19,787 nucleotides of DNA from Chitinophaga pinensis (GTDB lineage Bacteria; Bacteroidota; Bacteroidia; Flavobacteriales_D; Crocinitomicaceae), in the NCBI GenBank assembly GCA_945870115.1, contig CAMBRH010000019.1, positions 1 through 19,787 on the forward strand. Direction: 5' to 3'. This document shows positions 14,701 to 19,787 of the stretch, in pieces (position 1 is the first letter of the stretch; each line of letters starts with the position of its first letter). The notes under the pieces are model-generated. The model saw only the letters and a list, made by a program, of their open reading frames with translations, did not search any database and was not told the DNA's origin. Position numbers and translations under genes: made by a program.

Positions 14701-15686
14701 CCACTTCCACCAACATAGGTTGAATACAAAAATGCAGTCCCATTTGCATTAAACTTGCTTAATGAGATGTCAAAGCCATCATAACCAATAGCTTCCCCAC
14801 CACTAAATCCTGATATAAAAAACCCAGGAACTGTTGGGTAGCCGACTCCAAAAACTGTTCCACCTGCAAACAAATTGCCTTGTAAATCGGGAGTAGCTGT
14901 GCAACCCCAATTGTCAACTGTTGAACCTGTATAACTTGAAAATGTGATGCTTGGGTCTATGATTAAGGTCTCTATTTGATTGTATCCCTTTGGAAAGTCA
15001 AATGAAACGACTTTGTTTTTTAGTTTGAATTTAATTTCAATCTGCGTTTTATTTCCTTTTTTATCAATTGTCCAAGCAATAGGTTTGGAATCTGAAATTG
15101 TTCCAAAAGTATGTTCGATGATTAAATTTCCAAGTTTATCTATTTTGATATTTTGAGCACCTGTAATTTCATATTTAATTTTTGAAGCATCTGAGTTAGG
15201 TTTTGCTTTAAATGAATACTTTAAGGCACTTTTTTCTGATTCAAAATATAGATCAATTCCATCATAAAATTCTGGGTAAATAACTTTTGAAAGGGAGAAA
15301 ACATCCGTTTTCCATTTACTATGATCGTTACCTAAAAAATAATTTCTATAAAAAGTAGATTTTTTATCTTCAATGATTTCATGGTTTTCATTTGAACCAA
15401 TGAAATTCGTTTTTATTACATGTTTTTTGAATTTTTTTTCTTCGCTGGAATTTTCATTTACTTGATCAGATTTCTCATGAGCATGATTATGTGTCAATTC
15501 AGAAATATTGTGAAATACGTAAGTGAAAGCATTTTGTTCAATCAACATTTCACCACCTGATAAATCTATTTTATAGTTTATATTTTCATGCCATTGCCCG
15601 CGATTTGGATGCATCCAAACCTTATCGTCTTGGGCGTAATAGCCAAAACTGATGAAAAGCAAAAATAGATAAAAGATTTTAAGCAT
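11781..15686 (-). CDS. Large T9SS-secreted protein: DUF7948, SBBP repeats, PKD, Ig-like repeats, type B (gliding-associated) sorting domain
   Basis: The 1301-residue product begins with a signal peptide (MLKIFYLFLLFISFGYYAQ). Residues about 20-245 match the DUF7948-type head (HPNRGQW, MLIEQNAFTYVF, DIYFESEKSALKYSF-like) that precedes SBBP repeats. SBBP repeats run about 250-740, with recurring STYVGGSGND-type turns at six or more sites. A PKD domain (about 767-835: FWDFGD, SHIYTQVGSYIVKLVVSD) and five Ig-like repeats of about 80-90 residues follow (C-x-G, W-S/T-P, TTTYxV). The C-terminal 90 residues (YIPNTFTPDG, FEMLIFNRWGELI, YWDGKYKG, DGTYTWVLTY) are a T9SS type B or gliding-motility-associated sorting domain. 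Such proteins are exported to the surface; a ligand or structural role is likely and no enzyme motif is seen. ATG 15686 gives the compact signal peptide; an earlier TTG (15698) adds three residues. Confidence 0.88.
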   Translation of the reverse strand: MLKIFYLFLLFISFGYYAQDDKVWMHPNRGQWHENINYKIDLSGGEMLIEQNAFTYVFHNISELTHNHAHEKSDQVNENSSEEKKFKKHVIKTNFIGSNENHEIIEDKKSTFYRNYFLGNDHSKWKTDVFSLSKVIYPEFYDGIDLYFESEKSALKYSFKAKPNSDASKIKYEITGAQNIKIDKLGNLIIEHTFGTISDSKPIAWTIDKKGNKTQIEIKFKLKNKVVSFDFPKGYNQIETLIIDPSITFSSYTGSTVDNWGCTATPDLQGNLFAGGTVFGVGYPTVPGFFISGFSGGEAIGYDGFDISLSKFNANGTAFLYSTYVGGSGNECPNSMITNAAGELFIMGVTSSNNFPNNGTGFQNIHAGGSQINLESSQGYSKTDIYVIKINPAGNAVLNSTYVGGSGNDGVNLGTSSVAGELVFNYGDNFRGEIILDNTGSIIVASSTRSSNFPTVNASQAGLNGVQDAVLFKLNPTLSTMIFSTYYGGSGIDSGNAVAVNSLNEIYMTGGTMSNNLNVPAGHTNSNSGGEADGYLTRFNGATSAILSGTYIGTSDYDQSYFVQVDIDDFVYTYGQTFGAMTISPGLFGNANAQQFIRKFDVNLASMIWNTKVGGSSQRISPTAFLVSNCYEIYISGWGGDIISTNISGFPITADAFQTSSDGDGFYIAVYDPNMSALQYATFMGGPSDDHVDGGTSRFDKNGRIYHAVCSACGGNANGFVSTPGVVAPVNGNTGFGGNCNLAAFKFDLNSINAIVTDPNFIICIPNPVQFFNNSTEGDVFFWDFGDLTTSNDPNPSHIYTQVGSYIVKLVVSDSEGCKAPDSTSFDVEVGSFEAGSVTPPPTICKGTPYQFDAFGGLNYLWSPANVLDDATIANPTAIIFDTTTFSVVISDTCGVDTVFVTLNVFQDQISVSNDTSICLGFSTPIEVFGAISQVWTPNTFISNANSANPIVNPDTTTTYIVTATTFNNCIFKDSVLVDVFFNLPIPILDDTVTMCAKSFATIIASGAPSYFWSPNQFINTTVGDTVNVNPPADFTYFCDFTNACGTVRDTVFVDVIIPNIRAFSDTILCLGQSANLHAMGVSQYQWSPKGTIDNFISDSVVATPLTTTNYLVIGIDEFGCRDSAYVLVQVFPINQVNAGITVFALIGEEIQLNAETSISGGTFQWFPESNLSCPTCQSTSANPNRSFDYTVFFTDTNGCTTSDIVHIDYPGILYIPNTFTPDGSKFNEVFRAYGEGIKSFEMLIFNRWGELICTLDSMDDYWDGKYKGEICQDGTYTWVLTYDDNTDEIKTITGHVNLIR

Positions 15687-15720
15687 GAACAACAACAATA
15701 TTTACCTTGTCTATATAACG

Positions 15721-15728
15721 TAAAGTTA
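15721..15728 (-). promoter_or_regulatory. Possible -7 element of the type B T9SS gene
   Basis: On the minus strand TAACTTTA (15728-15721) is one base from TAnnTTTG and lies 34 bases before the ATG. No -33 TTG is evident, so support is weak. Confidence 0.25.
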
Positions 15729-15753
15729 AGATAAAAAGTTGTTTTTTTAAAAA

Positions 15754-15775
15754 TTAATTAAAACATTTTAATTAA
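15754..15775 (-). terminator. Perfect 10-base inverted repeat, possible terminator after rluF
   Basis: TTAATTAAAA (15754-15763) and TTTTAATTAA (15766-15775) are perfect inverted copies with a 2-base centre. On the minus strand they are followed by TTTTT, about 65 bases after the rluF stop. The stem has no G or C, so it would be weak; an operator or chance AT palindrome is equally possible. Confidence 0.35.
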
Positions 15776-15840
15776 AAGTTTCGTTTTTGTGATTTTTGAT
15801 GAGCCTTAAACAAAAATAAAATGTAAAAAAGCTTATATTT

Positions 15841-16569
15841 TCAAATCGTTTTACTCGAATCTGAAACCATTTCATTGATTTCTTTCATCTCTTCGTCCGT
15901 TAAATAGCGCCATTCTCCAATTGGAACATCTAGTTTGATGTTCATTATTCGAATTCGTTGTAAACTAAAGACATCGTAGCCTAAATATTCGCACATCCGA
16001 CGAATTTGTCGGTTTAAACCTTGCGTTAAAATAATTCTGAAATCAAATTTATTTATTTGTTCCACAAAACATTGACGTGTCATGGTATCTAAAATAGGAA
16101 CACCATTTCCCATTTTTTCAATGAAATCTTTTGTTATTGCTCTTGTAACAGAAACAATGTATTCTTTTTCGTGGTTGTTTCTAGCACGTAAAATTTTATT
16201 GACAATATCTCCATCATTGGTTAAGAAAATCAAACCTTCACTTGGTTTGTCAAGTCTTCCGATTGGAAAAATCCGACTTGGATAGTTTATGTAATCAATA
16301 ATGTTATCTGGTTCAACATGTGTATCTGTTGTACATACAATTCCAACTGGTTTGTTGAAAGCGATGTAAACTGGTTTCACTTTTGGTGCTGAAATTAGTT
16401 CACCATCAACACGTACTTCATCATTTGGTGAAATTTTTGTTCCCATTTCTGGAACAATTCCATTTAAGGTAACTCTTCCTTGGTCGATTAATTTATCTGC
16501 TGCTCTGCGAGAACAATATCCAACTTCACTCAAATATTTATTTATTCTTACTGAATCTTTTTCTTCCAT
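15841..16569 (-). CDS. rluF: 23S rRNA pseudouridine synthase RluF
   Basis: The 242-residue product has an N-terminal S4 RNA-binding domain (residues about 6-60: VRINKYLSEVGYCSRRAADKLI, GRVTLNG). An RsuA/RluB/E/F-type catalytic domain follows: FNKPVGIVCTT, FPIGRLDKPSEGLIFLTNDGD with catalytic Asp107, NHEKEYIV, and QGLNRQIRRMCEYLGY. The RNRQIRRMCE motif, GVPILDT and the RIMN segment match E. coli RluF closely. RluF makes pseudouridine at 23S rRNA position 2604. It lacks the long basic C-terminal tail of the E. coli protein. ATG 16569 is chosen because MEEKDSVRINKY begins the S4 domain; an upstream TTG at 16602 would extend into the hairpin. Confidence 0.92.
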   Translation of the reverse strand: MEEKDSVRINKYLSEVGYCSRRAADKLIDQGRVTLNGIVPEMGTKISPNDEVRVDGELISAPKVKPVYIAFNKPVGIVCTTDTHVEPDNIIDYINYPSRIFPIGRLDKPSEGLIFLTNDGDIVNKILRARNNHEKEYIVSVTRAITKDFIEKMGNGVPILDTMTRQCFVEQINKFDFRIILTQGLNRQIRRMCEYLGYDVFSLQRIRIMNIKLDVPIGEWRYLTDEEMKEINEMVSDSSKTI

Positions 16570-16585
16570 TATTTTTTTGGATATT

Positions 16586-16680
16586 AAGACAACAAGATTC
16601 AAAAGTCAGGACTTAAATCGCTGTCTTGACTTTTGAATCTAATAGTCTTTTGTCTAATGTCTCTAAATCTTTATGTCTTT
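16586..16680. repeat. Imperfect 7-8 base periodic GTCT/ATCT repeat in intergenic region
   Basis: TCT occurs on the plus strand at 16624, 16638, 16646, 16653, 16660, 16668 and 16676, spaced 7-8 bases (14 for the first gap). Units read like GTCTTTT, GTCTAAT, GTCTCTA and AATCTTT. The long hairpin is built from the same units. The pattern fills almost the whole gap between the two genes. Confidence 0.6.
16595..16640 (-). terminator. Long hairpin between the Big_5 lipoprotein gene and rluF
   Basis: AGATTCAAAAGTCAGGAC (16595-16612) pairs with GTCTTGACTTTTGAATCT (16623-16640): 18 positions with one G-U or mismatch, and a 10-base loop. It lies about 40 bases after the stop of the upstream minus-strand gene and ends 26 bases before the rluF ATG. 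On the minus strand it is followed by a moderately T-rich TGTTGTCTTAATAT. It could terminate or attenuate read-through into rluF. Confidence 0.6.
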
Positions 16681-18257
16681 TACTGTGGTATATCAAATTC
16701 TATTTCTGTTTCCCAATTCGCTCTTACTTTTACTTTTTCGGGGAAATGTAAAACTTTTTCCGCTTGTTTTCTTTCAAAAACCGAACTTGGATCCCATTTT
16801 AAATTGGAGTTTTTATCTTTAATAATTCTAAATGTGTATTCACCTGGTTCTAGAAGTGGAACAAGAGGAACTTCCTTCAAAGAAACATCTGTTTTTGTTA
16901 AAACAACCTTTCCATTTAAAATGAATTCAACGTAGGAATATTCTGGCAAAGAGATTGATTTAAAAAGTAAAGAACCAAATTCTCTCTCTGATTTATTAAT
17001 AAAGTCGAATTTTAATTTTTCATTTAAAATCGTGTCCTTAAAACTTATCGAACTTGAATTAAATGTAATTGAAATGTTTTTGCTTACTGTATCATTTAAT
17101 TTGTAAACTAAAGTGTTTTTATCATAAGTAATATTCCCAATTAAAATTGATGAATCGATGTCCATACAAGTGATTAAAGTAGAATCAATTGCCACAATTT
17201 GATTGGCAAATAATATCATAAAAGATTTACTTTTTGTAATATCCTTGTTTGAAGGATGAATTTCTGTAAAAGTTGTAGCCTTTTTATTGTCGAGTACATT
17301 AAAATTTAAAGTGTCATTTTTTGTCTCTGAATTAGCAATAATTCTAAAGTCTTCTGATGGAATTTCAGGTAATAAAATAGAAATAGAATCAGTTGAATAA
17401 TAAAATAAGGACGAACTTTCAATTTTTGTTTCCTTTTCAGTTGTTTTTAAAGTAAAATTTGTTTCGTCTAAAGGATAAGTTGCAACAATTTTTATAAGTT
17501 TAGGATAAATGTAAGACTTGCTGGTAATCTTTTTCGCTTTAGAATTTAACGAAATTAATAATTGTGTCGAATCAAAAATTGTTGGATTAAGTTCTGATAA
17601 TCTTAATAGACTATCCTTAAAACCAACTTTTTCAGGTACTTGATAAAGCATGTCTTTGTTTTCGTCGTTGAATGCATAAACTTGAAATGTACCTTCTTTT
17701 AGGTAAGTAACGTTGAATACTCCTTTTTCATCCGTCTTCGCAAAATAAAGCGGCTTTGACACATTAATTGTATCAGTTTCTTGATACAAACCAACTAAAA
17801 CATTTTTTAATTTTTCGCCAGAATAAGCATCAGCAACAATACCTGAATAAGATAATGTGTCTAATTTATCTCCAGTTGAAAAAACATAATGCATCAAACT
17901 ATCGTTAGATTCAGTTATATCTTGTATTGCAGAGTTGAACGTAATGTGATACGTAGTTTGTTTTTCAAAATCTCCTTCTAAATCTAAAATAACTTTTTTC
18001 TTATCTACTTTTGTCGAAATTTTTATTCCTTTCGGAACTATTATTATATTTTCAATTGGGTTGTTTAATTTTATGTATTCGTCAAATTCTATAATTATTC
18101 TTTTAGAAGTGAAATTTAAACTTTCATTTGGCGGTTGTATTTCTTTAATAATAGGTGCAATAAAATCTTTCGTTCCACCAGAAATTTCTCCTACTTGAGC
18201 GCAAGAATTAAGAATCAATAATATTATTCCAATCGATATGTGGCGAAAATAATTCAT
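16680..18257 (-). CDS. Ig-like (Big_5/SbsA-type) domain lipoprotein
   Basis: The 525-residue product has a lipoprotein signal peptide (ISIGIILLILNSC, Cys about 19). It is followed by the GG-x-KD-x-x-x-P-x-x-x-x-x-x-P-P motif common to Bacteroidota Big_5 lipoproteins. Residues about 35-130 form a Big_5 Ig-like domain: IIIEFDEYIKL, KKVILDLEG, TTYHITFNSAIQD. A carboxypeptidase-regulatory-like beta domain seems to follow (YSGIVADAYSGEKLKNVLVGLYQ, GVFNVTYLKEGTFQVYAFND), then further beta-rich segments and a terminal GEYTFRIIKDKNSN unit. It is probably anchored in the outer membrane; its role is unknown. The ATG at 18257 overlaps the stop of the upstream gene as ATGA, and the signal peptide starts there, so it is preferred over ATG 18275. 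Confidence 0.82.
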   Translation of the reverse strand: MNYFRHISIGIILLILNSCAQVGEISGGTKDFIAPIIKEIQPPNESLNFTSKRIIIEFDEYIKLNNPIENIIIVPKGIKISTKVDKKKVILDLEGDFEKQTTYHITFNSAIQDITESNDSLMHYVFSTGDKLDTLSYSGIVADAYSGEKLKNVLVGLYQETDTINVSKPLYFAKTDEKGVFNVTYLKEGTFQVYAFNDENKDMLYQVPEKVGFKDSLLRLSELNPTIFDSTQLLISLNSKAKKITSKSYIYPKLIKIVATYPLDETNFTLKTTEKETKIESSSLFYYSTDSISILLPEIPSEDFRIIANSETKNDTLNFNVLDNKKATTFTEIHPSNKDITKSKSFMILFANQIVAIDSTLITCMDIDSSILIGNITYDKNTLVYKLNDTVSKNISITFNSSSISFKDTILNEKLKFDFINKSEREFGSLLFKSISLPEYSYVEFILNGKVVLTKTDVSLKEVPLVPLLEPGEYTFRIIKDKNSNLKWDPSSVFERKQAEKVLHFPEKVKVRANWETEIEFDIPQ

Positions 18258-18733
18258 GCAAATGTTGAAATCCATGAGCAGATTTCTTCTAAATGAATTT
18301 TATCAACTTCATCAAAATCATTTAATTGATCGCTGTCAACATCTAAAACTCCAATTACTGAATTATCTTTTAAGATTGGAACAACGATTTCACTTTTTGA
18401 TAGCGAGCTACAAGCAATGTGACCAGGGAATTTGTCAACGTCTTCTACTAAAATTGTTTCCTTTTTTTGCCAAGCAGCTCCACAAACGCCTCTTCCCAAT
18501 GCAATTCTTGTACAAGCAACACTTCCTTGGAAAGGAGCTAAAACCAATTCTTCATTTTTGACCCAATAAAAACCTACCCAGAAAAAGTCAAAAGTTGATT
18601 TTAATGCCGCAGAAATATTTGCTAAATTTGCAGTTAGATCTATCTCATCTCCAATCAATGCTTTTAATTGAGGTAAAAGTGAAGTGTATTTTTCAGCTTT
18701 TGTTTCTCCTAAAATAAATAAATCTTCCGACAT
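18254..18733 (-). CDS. msrC: Free methionine-(R)-sulfoxide reductase (GAF-domain fRMsr)
   Basis: The 159-residue product is a single GAF domain with the fRMsr signatures: FFWVGFYWV, LVLAPFQGSVACTRIALGRGVCGAAW, VEDVDKFPGHIACSS, SEIVVPI and VIGVLDVDS. The three redox cysteines are Cys74, Cys84 and Cys108; their spacing (10 and 24) equals that of characterised fRMsr enzymes such as the yeast protein. The enzyme reduces free L-methionine-(R)-sulfoxide with thioredoxin as donor, in the cytoplasm. It is the first gene of a two-gene unit and is coupled by a 4-base ATGA overlap to the Big_5 lipoprotein gene. Length is typical. Confidence 0.93.
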   Translation of the reverse strand: MSEDLFILGETKAEKYTSLLPQLKALIGDEIDLTANLANISAALKSTFDFFWVGFYWVKNEELVLAPFQGSVACTRIALGRGVCGAAWQKKETILVEDVDKFPGHIACSSLSKSEIVVPILKDNSVIGVLDVDSDQLNDFDEVDKIHLEEICSWISTFA

Positions 18734-18750
18734 TAAAATTTAATTTAATA

Positions 18751-18758
18751 CAAAGATA
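18751..18758 (-). promoter_or_regulatory. -7 promoter element of the fRMsr/lipoprotein operon
   Basis: On the minus strand TATCTTTG (18758-18751) matches TAnnTTTG exactly and lies 17 bases before the ATG at 18733. No clear -33 TTG is visible. Confidence 0.55.
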
Positions 18759-18837
18759 CATTGAAAATGCTAAAAATTTGTTTTAATTTGTAAAATAATT
18801 AAAGAATATTAGAACTTATACATTAAAATTTAACAAG

Positions 18838-19089
18838 ATGAAATATATTTATTTTTCAATATTAGCTTTACTTTTTTCTTGTGGAACAAGAGATACAAAA
18901 ATCTGTGACTGTCTAGAAGCAGGAGAAAGTTTAAATAAATTTTCTTCAAAAATGATGCTTAAAGACGCTAATTCTGCGGATTTGAAAGAAATGAAAAAAC
19001 TCAAGGAAAATAAAAGAAGAAAATGTGTTGCTTATGAAACAATGAGTGGAGAAGAAATGCTGAAGTTAAAAGCTAATTGTGAAAATTGA
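18838..19089 (+). CDS. Small cysteine-containing lipoprotein of unknown function
   Basis: The 83-residue product begins with a lipoprotein signal (MKYIYFSILALLFSC, Cys15 lipidated). The mature part is about 68 residues, lysine- and glutamate-rich and probably helical. It has four further cysteines: Cys23 and Cys25 (CDC), Cys63 and Cys81. They could form two disulfides in the periplasm. I do not recognise the family; similar small CDC-type lipoproteins with a helical body are common in Flavobacteriia. It is divergent from the fRMsr gene. A weak hairpin (TTAAAC/GTTTAA, 19090-19107) follows the stop. Confidence 0.7.
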   Translation: MKYIYFSILALLFSCGTRDTKICDCLEAGESLNKFSSKMMLKDANSADLKEMKKLKENKRRKCVAYETMSGEEMLKLKANCEN

Positions 19090-19145
19090 TTAAACCTTTT
19101 TGTTTAAGGTAGGTCAAAGCTTGAAACCAATAAACTCTAAGAAAC

Positions 19146-19787
19146 ATGAAAACACTAATTTTATTGACAATTTGTGTGCTTTTTAGTTCACAATTGTATT
19201 CGCAAACGCCAAAAATTTACATTAATTTAGGCACTCACAATGAAATGCAAGGAGAGTTTTATGACACCGATGAAACGGAGTATAACAATGCCGTTTTAGT
19301 AATTGATCAGATTTTAAATCATGTAAATACAATCGGTGCCAAATGGAATTTTCAAACCTGTTCAAAGTTTGTGCTTGGTGCCTTGAATTGGGATAATGCT
19401 TTTACTTCTTCATCGGATGTCCTTGAAAGAATGTACTTATCAGGAAATGTAGAAATTGACCCAAGAAATAAAACTTTGATGGGATATAATTACAATATTT
19501 CTGATGTTTATCATCTATTGGATAGTTGTGGAGTAACTTCAACACATACCGTTGGTGGCTTTTTATGTTATCCTTATGCAAATGAAGATTGGACACAATT
19601 TAGACTTCCAAAATTGGGTGCAGTTTATAATCAACCATGGCAAGCAGATATTATTTGGGGTGGTGGAAGTCCAAATCATGTGCAGGATGCCAATAATTAT
19701 GGGGTTTGGAAACCAAAAGGTGGTGATTCAGATGCTAATTTTTATACGCACGATCCAACAAAAAATTTATGGTTAGTTGGAAATGGT
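19146..19787 (+). CDS. Secreted protein of unknown function (partial, runs off right edge)
   Basis: The reading frame is open from ATG 19146 to the last base (214 codons). It begins with a classical signal peptide (MKTLILLTICVLFSSQLYSQ). Mature features include YINLGTHNEMQGEFYD, a segment with TCSKFVLGALNWDN, then GYNYNISDVYHLLDSCGVTS, HTVGGFLCYPY, and DIIWGGGSPNHVQD with GVWKPKGG. The early His/Asn/Glu strand end and alternating strand/helix pattern would fit a carbohydrate-active beta/alpha barrel (deacetylase or glycoside hydrolase type). I cannot place it in a family, so that is a guess. A T9SS C-terminal domain may exist outside the window. Confidence 0.75.
   Translation, partial: MKTLILLTICVLFSSQLYSQTPKIYINLGTHNEMQGEFYDTDETEYNNAVLVIDQILNHVNTIGAKWNFQTCSKFVLGALNWDNAFTSSSDVLERMYLSGNVEIDPRNKTLMGYNYNISDVYHLLDSCGVTSTHTVGGFLCYPYANEDWTQFRLPKLGAVYNQPWQADIIWGGGSPNHVQDANNYGVWKPKGGDSDANFYTHDPTKNLWLVGNG

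Noticed and set aside
16633..16935. Plus-strand reading frame across the heptamer repeat and the Big_5 lipoprotein gene
   Set aside because: It is antisense to a well-supported lipoprotein C-terminus, and its first codons lie in repetitive non-coding DNA.

Overview
The window reads as chromosome from a marine or freshwater-type member of the Bacteroidota, most likely Flavobacteriales. The DNA is AT-rich (about one third G+C by eye). Several start regions carry the Bacteroidota -7 promoter element TAnnTTTG. Lipoprotein signal peptides are frequent, and two very large secreted proteins end in type IX secretion (T9SS) sorting domains, one type A and one type B. No rRNA, tRNA, CRISPR array, transposase, integrase or phage gene was seen.

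Layout. (1) 1-1484, minus: most of an FtsX/LolC/E-type ABC transporter permease, running off the left edge. It has no ATG start and has a large extra segment in its periplasmic domain. (2) 1465-3786, plus: a probable operon of a NamZ-type (DUF1343) exo-N-acetylmuramidase lipoprotein, a 154-residue protein built on a duplicated helical unit (DUF937-like), and a minimal MscS-like channel. (3) 3857-4258, plus: a SPOR-domain lipoprotein with its own clear promoter. (4) 4377-8093, plus: a 1238-residue T9SS protein with seven DxDP-type repeats (probable propeller), a PKD-like domain, seven 72-residue Ig-like repeats and a type A sorting domain, closed by a strong terminator. (5) 8154-8852, minus: a DUF1826-like protein with an HxD...H...R pattern. 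(6) 9067-10176: a lone SAM-dependent methyltransferase and an unusual GC-rich non-coding patch, which looks like an accessory islet. (7) 10177-11619, minus: an ALDH8A1-type (2-aminomuconate/2-hydroxymuconate semialdehyde) dehydrogenase. (8) 11781-15686, minus: a 1301-residue DUF7948/SBBP/PKD/Ig-like T9SS type B protein. (9) 15841-18733, minus: RluF pseudouridine synthase, an Ig-like (Big_5) lipoprotein, and free-methionine-(R)-sulfoxide reductase. The last two are translationally coupled. RluF is separated from them by a long hairpin and a heptamer-periodic intergenic sequence. (10) 18838-end, plus: a small cysteine-containing lipoprotein and the first 214 residues of an unidentified secreted protein.

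The common theme is cell-envelope function (wall turnover, SPOR, lipoprotein export, mechanosensitive channel, T9SS surface proteins), mixed with housekeeping enzymes. I see no multi-gene defence or mobile system. The points most worth following are the putative 2-oxoglutarate-oxygenase-like residues in the DUF1826-like protein, the exact 216-bp periodicity inside the plus-strand T9SS protein, the heptamer/hairpin intergenic element, and the GC-rich patch beside the methyltransferase.
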